From positions 1 to 52,105 of the forward strand of contig DAOSPF010000018.1 in assembly GCA_035374585.1 (NCBI GenBank): a DNA stretch of 52,105 nucleotides, given 5' to 3'. The translations under genes were made by a program, and so were the position numbers. Below the pieces are notes generated by a model, which saw only the letters and a list, made by a program, of their open reading frames with translations, did no database searches and was not told where the DNA came from. Positions 26,190 to 35,431 of the stretch are shown here, in pieces. The DNA is from JAKPQD01 sp029572965. GTDB taxonomy: Bacteria > Bacteroidota > Bacteroidia > Bacteroidales > DTGW01. How positions within the stretch are numbered: the stretch's first letter is position 1; each line of letters begins with the position of its first letter.

Positions 26190-27344
26190 TTAATTGTAGC
26201 TGTTGAGGTATTTATCCTTTTCATTGAGCTTGAAATAGCTGATAGTTTCGGTAAGTTGGCTGGCAAGCTGGTTAAGTTTTTCAGCTCCTACAGCCATTTC
26301 TTCGCTTGATGAGGCATTTTGCTGGGTATGGTTATTAAGCTGCTGGATGGCGTTGTTTATCTGCACAGCGCCAGTGTTTTGTTCAACGCTGGCAGTGGTA
26401 ATCTCTTGCACAAGACTGGCTGTTTTGACAATATCTGCAATGATAGCTTCAAGCAGTTGAGCAGAGTTTTCGGTAACGTTGACACTTTGGTTTGCCAGGG
26501 AGACAATTTCGTCAGCAGCTATTTTACTGCGTTCGGCAAGTTTACGTACTTCGGCGGCAACCACAGCAAAACCTTTGCCGTTTTCGCCGGCACGGGCAGC
26601 TTCAACAGCGGCATTCAGCGCCAAAATATTGGTCTGAAATGCAATATCATTGATGATGCTGATTTTACTTGCAATAACCTTAATAGAGCTAAGGCTTTCC
26701 CTGGATGAATCACCTACTTTCTGAATACCTTGTGATATGCTGTGGGCTATTTTTTCGGTCTGCTGGGCATTGTCAGCAGTTTGCTGGATGTTGGCCACCA
26801 TTTCTTCCATCGACGAAGATACCTCTTCAACCGAAGCAGCCTAGTTTGAAGCGCTTACCGATAGCTGTTGCGAGCCTAATTGTAATTGTCTGCTCGAATT
26901 ATTAAGGTTTTTTACGTTATTATTTATCTCAGTTACAACCTTAGTGAGGTTTTGTTTAATTTTTTCACTGGCAATGATAAGTTTACCAAGGTCCCTATTA
27001 GGGTTCACGTCCTTAGTGTCAATCTCTACATCGAGGTTGCCATTGGAGATTTCTTCCAGTTTTTCTACCGATTTGGACAAAGGCTTCACTACGGCAATAG
27101 AACCATAGTAAAAACAAATGACGCTGACAATGATATTGCTCAGGGTGATGGCAATGACAACAGGCTTATTGTCCTCAAAAAATTTGTACTTGAGGCCCAC
27201 CATAAACATAATAAAAAGCAGGTTGAACAACCATACAATGCCAACACGAACAAAAACAGAGTTTTTAAAAAAACGGTTGAGCAACAATACTGCAGCAAGC
27301 CCGGCTGCTGCAATACTAATCAAATTACTGATAAAAAAATTCAT
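26190..27344 (-). pseudogene. methyl-accepting chemotaxis protein interrupted by an in-frame amber codon
   Basis: Two minus-strand segments in the same frame encode one receptor. The N-terminal part (27344 to the TAG at 26841-26843) has three or four membrane segments with almost no periplasmic loop, then a HAMP-like region. The C-terminal part (down to 26190) has EEVSSSMEEMVANIQQTADN and the signalling tip (ALNAAVEAARAGENGKGFAVVAAEVRKLAERS). Family members have Gln at the stop position (ASN-Q-AASVEE), so a single C-to-T change (CAG to TAG) explains it. Without readthrough the product has no signalling domain. It could be a recent nonsense mutation, a sequencing error, or a suppressed codon. 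It resembles aerotaxis-like or cytosol-facing receptors lacking a periplasmic sensor. Confidence 0.88.
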
Positions 27345-27646
27345 AATAAAAAGCTTAAAAGGTTAGTTTATTTTATAGGTTCAGAATTAAAGGTATTTAT
27401 TTGCAAAATAATGAGTTTTATCAATTTTATCCTTGATTTTTCAGAAATTTTTAGCACTGAAAAAGTGTATTTGTTTCAATACAATTAAATGTCATCTTAC
27501 CATAGTTTGGAACGTTTTTATTAAGAAAACTTTATCAGGGAAATGTACCTTGCCTGAAAATGACAGTTTTTTGAATGCATTTTAACACGTCTTTTGCACT
27601 CTTCTGGTTTAGTTTTGATAAGTTTGAATTTAAAAAAACTAAACAC
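27345..27646. other. divergent spacer, no gene recognised
   Basis: This A/T-rich region separates the receptor pseudogene from the beta-helix gene. TACCTTGC near 27545 is one base off a plus-strand -7 box. I see no repeat or hairpin of note. A plus-strand frame extends back to 27575 but lacks a plausible signal peptide at that start. Confidence 0.4.
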
Positions 27647-29512
27647 ATGAGAATATTGGAAAATAAACAACTGGCAAATGGTTTAGCGAGTTTACTAATA
27701 GTGGCTTTTAGCTTTTCGAACACGACAAAAGCCCAACCATCTGGCGGGCCTTATGGCCCTATTAAGCAAACTTATGAAATACCTAAAACTACAGGAGTTA
27801 TATACTATGTAGCCCCTGATGGGAAAAAAGAAGAACAGGGTTTGTCGTTGGACAAGCCTACCACCATCGAATCTGCTATACAAAGGGCTAAAACCGGCGA
27901 TGTGATTATTGTCCGTGGGGGTATATACCGCACGGGTTCACTCTTGCTCAACCAGGGGATAACAATACAGCCTTATGCTGATGAACATCCTGTTTTTAAA
28001 GGAACTTATGTTGCAAAAGAATGGAAAGACCTTAAAAATGGCACCTGGTCTGTCAAATGGGAGCACTTGTTCCCCTCAAAACCCGATACATGGTGGAACC
28101 GTGCAAAATACATCAGGGAAACCCCATTGCACCGCTTCAACAATGACATGGTGTTTGTCAACGGAAAATTTTTGCAATCTGTTGGGCAAGAAAACGAGGT
28201 TGATAAAAATACTTTCTATGTTGATTATGAGGCCGGAATGGTGTATATTGGCATTGACCCGACCAACAAATTGGTCGAAATTACTGCATTCGACAGGGCT
28301 ATACACAGGGTGACCACCGAATGTAATGGGAAAACATCGGACAAGAAAGGGTTTACCCTCAAAGGCATTGACTTTATGCAATACGCCTATCATGGTATCG
28401 AGGTGGATGGCAAAGACCCTGAGGCTGTTTCAAATGAAGCCGACCATGGAAAAGATGTTGTAGGCACCCTAATTGAAAACTGCAGTATTACTTTCTGTGG
28501 CCGTGTTAATGTTTTTCTCAAAGGCGATAAAATTACCCTTCGTCATTGCAAAATAAGCGAAAGCAGTACCGAAGGGCTTTATATTGTTGCCTCAAATGAC
28601 GTGTTGCTCGAAAAAAATATTTTTTCGCGCAACAATATCGAAAATATCACCGGCTATTATCCGGCTGCCGTGAAGATATTCAACCAAAGTTACCGCGTAA
28701 CCTGCCGGGACAACCTTGTGACCGATTTGGCCAACTCTAACGGTATTTGGTATGATGTTGGAAATGTCGATGGCTGCTTTATCAACAATTGGGTAGAAAA
28801 TGTAGGCGATGGAAGCATCAAATTTAACAAAAACAAAACCTGGCCAAGTCAAAACGGCTTTTTCTTTGAGATTTCAAAAGGGGTAACTTGTGCCGGCAAT
28901 GTATTTTTCAACTGCGACCAGGGTATTTTTATCCTCAACAGCTGCGGGGCAAAGGTGTACAACAACACATTTGTAAACAGCACAGCTACTTTCGGGCGTA
29001 ACGAACGAAACCCGGCCAATGACGGCACGTTTGGATGGCATTCGGGCACTGGCCCTGATGTAGATAAACGCACCGGTCATGTTTTTTCAAACAACCTCAT
29101 GTTTAGCGATGCCCGTCACGAAAGGCCTATGATGTTTATTTGGCAGCCCGATACTTTTTACAAAAGGAATTATAAACCCCAATTAGAAAAGCTCGAAAAC
29201 AATGTAATGGTCAAAATCCCCAGCTTAGATACAATTGTCGCAATATATTGGACACAGGCTGTTGACAAGAGTTGTCTTATGGCTTTTCAAAACTTTGACA
29301 GCCTGAAAAAAACATACCCGGAGGTAAAGGATAATAACCGTTTTTACACTGACATAAATGTTTTTAAAAGTGTTGAACTCAAGCAGTTAACGGTGCTGAA
29401 GAATTTTCCTGGCAATATAGATGCAGGCCTGGTGCCTGCCAACATTAGCGCGTTGATGAACCTCCCTAAGAAAGATTACAAATTTGTTGGGGCGTATCCT
29501 CCAATAAAGTAA
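27647..29512 (+). CDS. secreted right-handed parallel beta-helix protein (polysaccharide lyase/hydrolase-like)
   Basis: From ATG 27647 the 621-residue protein has a signal peptide (about 1-30, ending TTKAQ). It opens the mature part with IYYVAPDGKKEEQGLSLDKPTTIESAIQRAKTGDVIIVRGGIYR, the classic start of pectate-lyase-like beta-helix proteins, and then has repeated coils (VGTLIENCSITFCGRVNVFLKGDKITLRHCKISESSTEGLYIVASNDVLLEKNIF; CAGNVFFNCDQGIFILNSCGAKVYNNTFVN). Enzymes with this shape include polysaccharide lyases and GH28/GH141-type hydrolases; which one is not decidable by eye. A GH2 gene follows 98 bases later on the same strand. The longer frame starting at 27575 is rejected because it hides the signal peptide. 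Confidence 0.78.
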   Translation: MRILENKQLANGLASLLIVAFSFSNTTKAQPSGGPYGPIKQTYEIPKTTGVIYYVAPDGKKEEQGLSLDKPTTIESAIQRAKTGDVIIVRGGIYRTGSLLLNQGITIQPYADEHPVFKGTYVAKEWKDLKNGTWSVKWEHLFPSKPDTWWNRAKYIRETPLHRFNNDMVFVNGKFLQSVGQENEVDKNTFYVDYEAGMVYIGIDPTNKLVEITAFDRAIHRVTTECNGKTSDKKGFTLKGIDFMQYAYHGIEVDGKDPEAVSNEADHGKDVVGTLIENCSITFCGRVNVFLKGDKITLRHCKISESSTEGLYIVASNDVLLEKNIFSRNNIENITGYYPAAVKIFNQSYRVTCRDNLVTDLANSNGIWYDVGNVDGCFINNWVENVGDGSIKFNKNKTWPSQNGFFFEISKGVTCAGNVFFNCDQGIFILNSCGAKVYNNTFVNSTATFGRNERNPANDGTFGWHSGTGPDVDKRTGHVFSNNLMFSDARHERPMMFIWQPDTFYKRNYKPQLEKLENNVMVKIPSLDTIVAIYWTQAVDKSCLMAFQNFDSLKKTYPEVKDNNRFYTDINVFKSVELKQLTVLKNFPGNIDAGLVPANISALMNLPKKDYKFVGAYPPIK

Positions 29513-29556
29513 TGAACTTATTATTTTAGGGCATTTATGAATAATAAAATGCATAT

Positions 29557-29587
29557 AACAAATCATGGCCTTTGACCGTGGTTTGTT
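29557..29587 (+). terminator. hairpin between beta-helix and GH2 genes
   Basis: AACAAATCATGG (29557-29568) pairs with CCGTGGTTTGTT (29576-29587) over 12 positions including two G-U pairs. No long T run follows, so it may attenuate or process the transcript instead of ending it. Confidence 0.5.
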
Positions 29588-29610
29588 ATTTAAACTAATC
29601 ATCATAAAAA

Positions 29611-32325
29611 ATGAACAGAAATGTATTTTTAGCTTGTATAATATTTTGTATTTGGCGGTCTGTGACAGCTCAACATCTTTTAAGCCGTCAACGCATCCTT
29701 ATCAATGAAGGTTGGCGCTTTTATAAATACGATTCGGCCTCGCAAGCTGACAATCTCATATACGATGTACGCCCTGAAATAAAGGACAATACCGAAAGCA
29801 GGGTAGCAGATGCTAAACCTACTGAAGCTGTTGAAACAAAATCGTCACAAAATGTACTAAAAGCCTGGGTTCTGCCTTCGGCCAACGCGTTTATCAAAGA
29901 CCCGCAAAAACGTCATCTACGTCCAGATGGAAACCCCGGTAGCGACTTTCGTTTTGTTCAAAATAATTTTGATGATAATAACTGGGAGCATATTGACCTG
30001 CCTCATGACTGGGCCATCAAAGGCCCTTTTCAGAAAGGCTGGGACTCAGAGGTTGGAGGAGGTATGGGCCGTTTGCCTGTCAATGGTGTAGCATGGTATC
30101 GAAAAAAACTTGATATTACAGCTTCTGACAAAGGCAAAACTATTATTCTTGAAGTAGAAGGGGCTATGTCGTATGCCATAGTGTGGCTAAACGGCAGTTT
30201 AGTTGGCGGATGGCCTTATGGGTACAACTCATGGCAGCTTGATCTTACCCCTTACGTTGTGCCGGGTGGTGAAAACCAGTTGGCTATTCGTATTGATAAC
30301 CCAAACTATTCAGCTCGCTGGTATCCGGGAGCGGGGATTTACCGAAATGTATGGCTGATAAAGACCAACCCGGTTCATGTGGGACAATGGGGGACCTATA
30401 TTACCACCAAAAATGTTTCAAAAACTTCGGCAACCATCAATCTGGCGGTTATTATTGACAACAACACAACTAAAGAAGCTGAAGTTGAGGCTACTACACA
30501 AATATTTGCCTTAGATTCCCTTCTTCATAAGACTGGTAATGCGGTGGCTGTTTTTTCTCCAATAAAAACAAAGATTAGACCAAAAGAAAGCTCAAAAGTC
30601 GAAGCTGTAATTGAGCTTAACGCTCCAAGGCTTTGGGGGCCGCTTCCAACACAGCAACCCAATTTGTATGTAGCCTTAACCACCTTATTTCAAAACGGAA
30701 AAACAATAGACCAGTACGAAACCCGCTTTGGCATACGTTCTGTAGAGTTTGACCCTGACAAAGGCATCAAGGTAAACGGTGAACGCATCCAAATTAAAGG
30801 TGTAAACCAACATCACGACTTGGGGGCTCTTGGCGCTGCTTTCAACAGGCGTGCCGCACAACGTCAGTTGCAAATACTGCAAGAGATGGGCTGCAATGCC
30901 ATCCGTATGGCCCATAACCCTCCAGCCCCCGAACTTCTCGAACTGACAGACCAGATGGGCTTACTTGTTATTGACGAAATTTTTGATTCGTGGGAACGCA
31001 AAAAAACACCGTATGATTTTCACCTTATTTTTCCCGATTGGTCTGAGCCTGATGCCCGTGCCTTTGTCCGTCGGGATAGAAACTGTCCTTCAGTAATTAT
31101 ATGGAGCTTTGGCAATGAGGTTGGCGAGCAATATACTGCTGAAGAAGGTGCTGCCGTTGGAAAACGACTTTATAACATCATTAAAGAAGAAGACCCCACG
31201 CGTCCTACCATCACGGCCATGAACTACGCCAAGCCTGACATGGCTTTGCCTGCTGTAGCCGATATGATTGGCCTCAATTACCAAGGTGAAGGCATACGTC
31301 AGGCTCCTGAGTTTGAAGGCACCGAACGTATTCGTACAGCTCCGCAATATGACGCTTTTCATACCAGGTACCCGGGAAAAGTTGTCCTCAGCACCGAAAC
31401 TGCCTCTGCGGCCAGCAGCCGTGGAATATACCTGTTCCCGGTAACCAAAGAAACCAGCGCCCCTATACGTGACGGGCGTGGGGGCGATTCAAAAATATGC
31501 CAGGTAAGCGCCTACGAACTTCATGCCGTAGATTTTGGTTCTTCAGCTGACAAAGTCTTTGGTACCATTGAAAGACGCTCTTTTGTGGCAGGCGAATTTG
31601 TATGGAATGGTTGGGACTACATAGGCGAACCCACCCCTTACTACGAAGCCCGCAGTTCATATACCGGAATAATTGATTTAGCCGGGTTTAAAAAAGACCG
31701 TTTCTTCCTTTACCAGGCGCACTGGCGCCCCGATTATCCTATGGCTCACATATTGCCACACTGGAACTGGCCAGCAAGGGTAGGGGAGGTTACTCCTGTT
31801 CATATATTCACTTCAGGTGATGAAGCCGAACTTTTCTTAAACGGTAAATCACTGGGCAAACAAAAGAAAGCACAATACGAATACCGCTTGCGATGGGACA
31901 GTGTTATTTACGAACCTGGCGAACTAAAGGCCATTGCTTATAAAAATGGCATCAGATGGGCTGAAGATATTTTTAGCACTACCGAAACAGCTTCAAAAAT
32001 AGAGCTTACTGCTGACCGTGCTACAATTCTTGCCGATGGCAAAGATTTATCTTTTGTTACTGTGCGTGTGACAGATAAAAATGGGCTTACTGTACCTGAT
32101 GCCTCCAATCTGGTAAAGTTTTTTGTAGAAGGCCCCGGCGAGATTGTAGCTACAGACAATGGCAATGCTATGGACTTAGTGGCATTTCCCTCAACAGCAC
32201 GCAACGCTTTTAGTGGCTTGTGTTTGGTTATTATACGAGGATATAAAGGCCAGACGGGAACCATAAAACTTATCGCTCAAGCAGAAGGTTTAATATCTGC
32301 CTCTTTAGAAATCAATATCAAATAA
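29611..32325 (+). CDS. secreted glycoside hydrolase family 2 enzyme (beta-galactosidase-like)
   Basis: This 904-residue protein has a signal peptide (about 1-20, ending TAQ). The GH2 sugar-binding domain holds IDLPHDWAIKGPF, VAWYRKKLDI and SARWYPGAGIYRNVWL. It is followed by the immunoglobulin-like domain and the TIM barrel (IKGVNQHHDLGALG; RMAHNPPAPELLELTDQMGLLVIDE). The acid/base is Glu503 in GNEVGEQ and the nucleophile Glu596 in STETAS. C-terminal modules (about 700-904) look like DUF4982 and a bacterial Ig-like domain. An insertion of about 50 residues between the first strand (GWRFYKYD) and the NFDDNNWEHIDLPHDW segment is unusual. The substrate is probably a beta-galactoside or beta-glucuronide in plant glycans. 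Confidence 0.9.
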   Translation: MNRNVFLACIIFCIWRSVTAQHLLSRQRILINEGWRFYKYDSASQADNLIYDVRPEIKDNTESRVADAKPTEAVETKSSQNVLKAWVLPSANAFIKDPQKRHLRPDGNPGSDFRFVQNNFDDNNWEHIDLPHDWAIKGPFQKGWDSEVGGGMGRLPVNGVAWYRKKLDITASDKGKTIILEVEGAMSYAIVWLNGSLVGGWPYGYNSWQLDLTPYVVPGGENQLAIRIDNPNYSARWYPGAGIYRNVWLIKTNPVHVGQWGTYITTKNVSKTSATINLAVIIDNNTTKEAEVEATTQIFALDSLLHKTGNAVAVFSPIKTKIRPKESSKVEAVIELNAPRLWGPLPTQQPNLYVALTTLFQNGKTIDQYETRFGIRSVEFDPDKGIKVNGERIQIKGVNQHHDLGALGAAFNRRAAQRQLQILQEMGCNAIRMAHNPPAPELLELTDQMGLLVIDEIFDSWERKKTPYDFHLIFPDWSEPDARAFVRRDRNCPSVIIWSFGNEVGEQYTAEEGAAVGKRLYNIIKEEDPTRPTITAMNYAKPDMALPAVADMIGLNYQGEGIRQAPEFEGTERIRTAPQYDAFHTRYPGKVVLSTETASAASSRGIYLFPVTKETSAPIRDGRGGDSKICQVSAYELHAVDFGSSADKVFGTIERRSFVAGEFVWNGWDYIGEPTPYYEARSSYTGIIDLAGFKKDRFFLYQAHWRPDYPMAHILPHWNWPARVGEVTPVHIFTSGDEAELFLNGKSLGKQKKAQYEYRLRWDSVIYEPGELKAIAYKNGIRWAEDIFSTTETASKIELTADRATILADGKDLSFVTVRVTDKNGLTVPDASNLVKFFVEGPGEIVATDNGNAMDLVAFPSTARNAFSGLCLVIIRGYKGQTGTIKLIAQAEGLISASLEINIK

Positions 32326-32361
32326 CCTGATTCCTGCCTCTAAAATCAATAAAGAACGTTC

Positions 32362-32411
32362 AAAAAGAAGAGGCTGTGTTCTTTGTTGTAAAACTTAGAA
32401 CACAGCCTCTT
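32362..32411 (-). terminator. strong terminator of the esterase gene (perfect 15-bp stem)
   Basis: AAGAGGCTGTGTTCT (32368-32382) pairs perfectly with AGAACACAGCCTCTT (32397-32411). On the minus strand it is followed by TTTTTG, so it ends the esterase transcript. It may also stop readthrough from GH2 on the plus strand. Confidence 0.88.
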
Positions 32412-32425
32412 AATCCAATAATCCC

Positions 32426-33592
32426 TTATTTAAATAACAAAGGGACAAACTCCGAAAGGTAAACCCGCCAATTGGTCCAAACATGGCCGCCTTCGGTTTC
32501 TACATACGTATATTTCAAACCAATGGCATCAAGCTTTGCCCGATAGTCAACCATATCCTTATAAAGAAAATCTGTTTTTCCCATACCAATCCAATAAAGC
32601 TTACAACCGTTTTCTTTTTGTTTTTTCAGCGTCACGTCAATATCACTGTAAAAAGGGATCGGCTCTTTTGCAAGTGGGTTAACAGCAGCCGAAAACAGCC
32701 CAACATAATCAAATGTATTAGGATAAGTGCGGGATACGTGCAACGAATGAAATCCGCCCATCGACAAACCGCATATTGCACGGCTGCCTTTTTCGGCTTT
32801 TACCCGGTAACTGCTTTCGACAAACTTGATAATATCTTTAAAAGATGTTTCAAACTTACCATCCATGCTGTTTGGTAAAAAGAAATTTGGTTTATACATG
32901 CCAAGGCTTGATTCGCCAGGAGCAGCTTCCTGAACAACATTGCCATTAGGCATTACCACAATCATAGGTTTGGCTTTGCCTTGCGCAATAAGGTTGTCGA
33001 GTATTTGCGAAGCCCTGCCCAAAGCTATCCAAGCTTCTTCGTCGCCACCCATGCCATGGAGCAGATAAAGAACAGGATAACTCTGCTTGCTCGTTTCGTA
33101 TCCCGGAGGAGTGTAAATAGTAATGCGGCGTGTCAACCCAAGGCTTGGCGAATCGTACCAACGCCGCGTAACAGAACCATGCGGTACTTTGTTTACTTTG
33201 TACAAATCGCCTTTGCCATTACCAACAATAAAAACATTGGCCACTGTTGCCACATCGCGAATTTGATAAACATTATTAGGGTCCGAACACTTTAACCCAT
33301 CGACAATAAAGTAATAACTATACAAATCAGAGGTCAAAGCCGCGGTAGTGTAAGTCCATACGCCGCTATCGCCTTTGGTCATGAGGGTCGAGCCAGGTTG
33401 CCAGTTTTCAGCAGGCATCCATTCGCCCGAAATTTTAACTTCTTTGGCATTAGGCGCGACAAAACGAAAGGTAACCGTATTGTCGTTTTTTATTTCGGGC
33501 GAAATGATATTCGCTCCTCCCCATAATGCTTGTTGAGCTTGAGATATGTGCATTGTCAATAATGCAGCAGCAATAAAAATGAGTTTTTTCAT
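32426..33592 (-). CDS. secreted CE1-type esterase with N-terminal CBM48-like domain
   Basis: This 388-residue protein has a signal peptide (about 1-20, ending SQAQ). An E-set/CBM48-like module (about 35-125: VTFRFVAPNAKEVKISGEWM...GVWTYTTAALTSDLYSYYFIVDG) precedes the alpha/beta hydrolase domain (YTPPGYETSKQSYPVLYLLHGMGGDEEAW). The triad is Ser277 in GLSMGG, Asp341 in GKTDFLY and His370 in EGGHVWTNWR. This is the standard layout of Bacteroidota feruloyl/acetyl-xylan esterases of the D-like (Fes) type. It is convergent with the GH2 gene and has its own strong terminator. Confidence 0.9.
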   Translation of the reverse strand: MKKLIFIAAALLTMHISQAQQALWGGANIISPEIKNDNTVTFRFVAPNAKEVKISGEWMPAENWQPGSTLMTKGDSGVWTYTTAALTSDLYSYYFIVDGLKCSDPNNVYQIRDVATVANVFIVGNGKGDLYKVNKVPHGSVTRRWYDSPSLGLTRRITIYTPPGYETSKQSYPVLYLLHGMGGDEEAWIALGRASQILDNLIAQGKAKPMIVVMPNGNVVQEAAPGESSLGMYKPNFFLPNSMDGKFETSFKDIIKFVESSYRVKAEKGSRAICGLSMGGFHSLHVSRTYPNTFDYVGLFSAAVNPLAKEPIPFYSDIDVTLKKQKENGCKLYWIGMGKTDFLYKDMVDYRAKLDAIGLKYTYVETEGGHVWTNWRVYLSEFVPLLFK

Positions 33593-33642
33593 AATATTAA
33601 GAGATTAGTTTGTTTTTACAAAAAATTCTTATCCAAAAATTC

Positions 33643-34338
33643 CTAGAACTTGTCTTTGTATTGGTCGCTGACAGGTATGTAAGTACTGCCAAAGATGATG
33701 CGTGAACGCTCAATAGTTTGAATACGCTCAAGGTTGACAATAAACGAACGGTGTACTCTCATAAATTTCGATTCCGGGAGCTTGGCCTCAACCGCTTTCA
33801 TAGAACTGATAGACAATATTGGCTTTGGGTCGTTTTCTACTACGACTTTTACATAGTCTTTCAAGCCTTCGATATACAAAATATCGTCAAAATTGATACG
33901 CCGGATTTTGTAATCTGATTTGATAAACAAAAACTCGGTATTTGCCTCTATTTTATTTTTATTCGCAGATTTTTGTTCCAGCTCAATAAGCTTGCGGGCT
34001 TTGTGCGATGCAACCAGAAATTCTTCATAAGCAAAAGGCTTTAGCAGGTAGTCAATGGCTTCGAGCCTGAAACCTTCCAAAGCGTACTTTTCGTAAGCCG
34101 TAGTAAAAATAATTTTGGCCTTGGCCTGCAATGTTCGGGCAAACTCGGTCCCCATCAAATCGGGCATTTGAATGTCAAGATATATAAGCTGCACAGGGTT
34201 GTCATCGAGAAATTCGATAGCAGACAGCGGGTTGTCAAAACAACCTTTTAGCTCCAAAAAAGGCGTTTTTCGGATATACCCCTCAACAAGCTGTAAAGCC
34301 AAAGGTTCGTCGTCTATGGCAATGACCGAAAGCTTCAT
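33643..34338 (-). CDS. LytTR-type response regulator
   Basis: This 231-residue regulator has a receiver domain (phospho-acceptor Asp55 in YLDIQMPD, conserved Lys in LLKPF) and a C-terminal LytTR DNA-binding domain (FLFIKSDYKIRRINFDDILYIEGLKDYVKV; MRVHRSFIVNLERI). The start overlaps the kinase stop by four bases (ATGA), so the pair is coupled. It lies at the end of the efflux operon and probably controls it or the stress it answers. The last residues (DQYKDKF) are as expected for the family. Confidence 0.93.
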   Translation of the reverse strand: MKLSVIAIDDEPLALQLVEGYIRKTPFLELKGCFDNPLSAIEFLDDNPVQLIYLDIQMPDLMGTEFARTLQAKAKIIFTTAYEKYALEGFRLEAIDYLLKPFAYEEFLVASHKARKLIELEQKSANKNKIEANTEFLFIKSDYKIRRINFDDILYIEGLKDYVKVVVENDPKPILSISSMKAVEAKLPESKFMRVHRSFIVNLERIQTIERSRIIFGSTYIPVSDQYKDKF

Positions 34339-35396
34339 ATATTAATAATTTCCAGTTCTACTTCAAAAGCTTTGTCTGATTGGTTTATATATAACCTATG
34401 TTTGCCGGGGAACAACAAATTCAGGCGTTTCCGTATATTTTCAAGCCCAATGCCCGAACCTGCATCATTTTCTGTTTTTGACACGAGGCTGTTCCTGCAA
34501 ACAAAATTGATTTTTTCATGTCCTACATTGAGCTCTATGTCAATAAACGAAGGTTCGCGATAGCTAACACCATGCTTAAAGGCATTTTCGACAAACGAGA
34601 TAAACATAAGCGGCGGAAACTTTGAGTCTTTGAACTTTGCAGGAAGCGCCACGTTCAGCGAAACCTTGTCGTTTAGCCGCAACTTCATCAGCTCAATATA
34701 GTTTTTCAAAAAATCAATTTCGCTGGAAAGCGTCGTGTCTTCCTTTTCAGATTCATACAACAGGTAACGCATCATTTTCGAGAGTTTCAGGATGGCATCC
34801 TGTGCATCTTTAGTGTTTATCTCGGTAAGCGAATAAATATTGTTCAGCGTATTGAAAAAAAAGTGAGGGCTGACCTGGTTTTTGAGCAGGGCCAATTCAG
34901 AGCTGAGCTTCTCTTTTTCAAGCTCTTTGCGCTTTTTCTCGTTTTCTATATAACGGCCATTCATCCTTAGGCCAATACTGAAGCCAGAAACCAGCACTGC
35001 GGTAAACAAATAGTTGTATATATCAAACTTCCACGGGTGTTTTGGAGGCTTCATTTCCCGTGCGGCCCTGTCAAAGACTTTATTCAGCTGCTGTTGCTCA
35101 TTGACAAATACAAGGCGGTTGACCGATTCGTTGACAAAGTATAAACTTGCCACTAAAGCAACCAAAATCAAATAAAACTGGAGTTTTTTCCCTTTAAACA
35201 ACAGCCACGGGATGAGCAAAAAGAAATTGATGTAAAATATCAGGATGTAAATGATGGTCCGAAAGTAAATACGCTGGATGAAAAACATATCCATGCCCCC
35301 GTTTTCGTGAATAAAGTACAAAGGCAGGAGGATAAACGTTGCCCATGCCAGGATGTGCAGAAACACAGCGATTTTTTTGTCAGAAAACCAATTCAT
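34335..35396 (-). CDS. LytS-type sensor histidine kinase (His_kinase family)
   Basis: This 353-residue protein has four predicted membrane segments (about 10-150), a short coiled linker (ENEKKRKELEKEKLSSELALLKNQ) and the LytS-type kinase core. The phospho-acceptor is His178 in SPHFFFNTLNNIYSL. The ATPase has Asn271 in SFVENAFKHG and a GSGIGLENIRKRL loop (313-325). No periplasmic sensor domain is present, so it probably senses within the membrane, as in antibiotic-sensing kinases. It is 35 bases downstream of the ABC permease and overlaps the regulator. Confidence 0.92.
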   Translation of the reverse strand: MNWFSDKKIAVFLHILAWATFILLPLYFIHENGGMDMFFIQRIYFRTIIYILIFYINFFLLIPWLLFKGKKLQFYLILVALVASLYFVNESVNRLVFVNEQQQLNKVFDRAAREMKPPKHPWKFDIYNYLFTAVLVSGFSIGLRMNGRYIENEKKRKELEKEKLSSELALLKNQVSPHFFFNTLNNIYSLTEINTKDAQDAILKLSKMMRYLLYESEKEDTTLSSEIDFLKNYIELMKLRLNDKVSLNVALPAKFKDSKFPPLMFISFVENAFKHGVSYREPSFIDIELNVGHEKINFVCRNSLVSKTENDAGSGIGLENIRKRLNLLFPGKHRLYINQSDKAFEVELEIINI

Positions 35397-35431
35397 CTCG
35401 GGTTTGTTTTACTTATCAAATCTACAACATT

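Noticed and set aside
26841..26843. Pyrrolysine or other recoded amber codon in the receptor
   Set aside because: Homologs have Gln at this position and no recoding signal is visible, so a nonsense change or sequence error is simpler.
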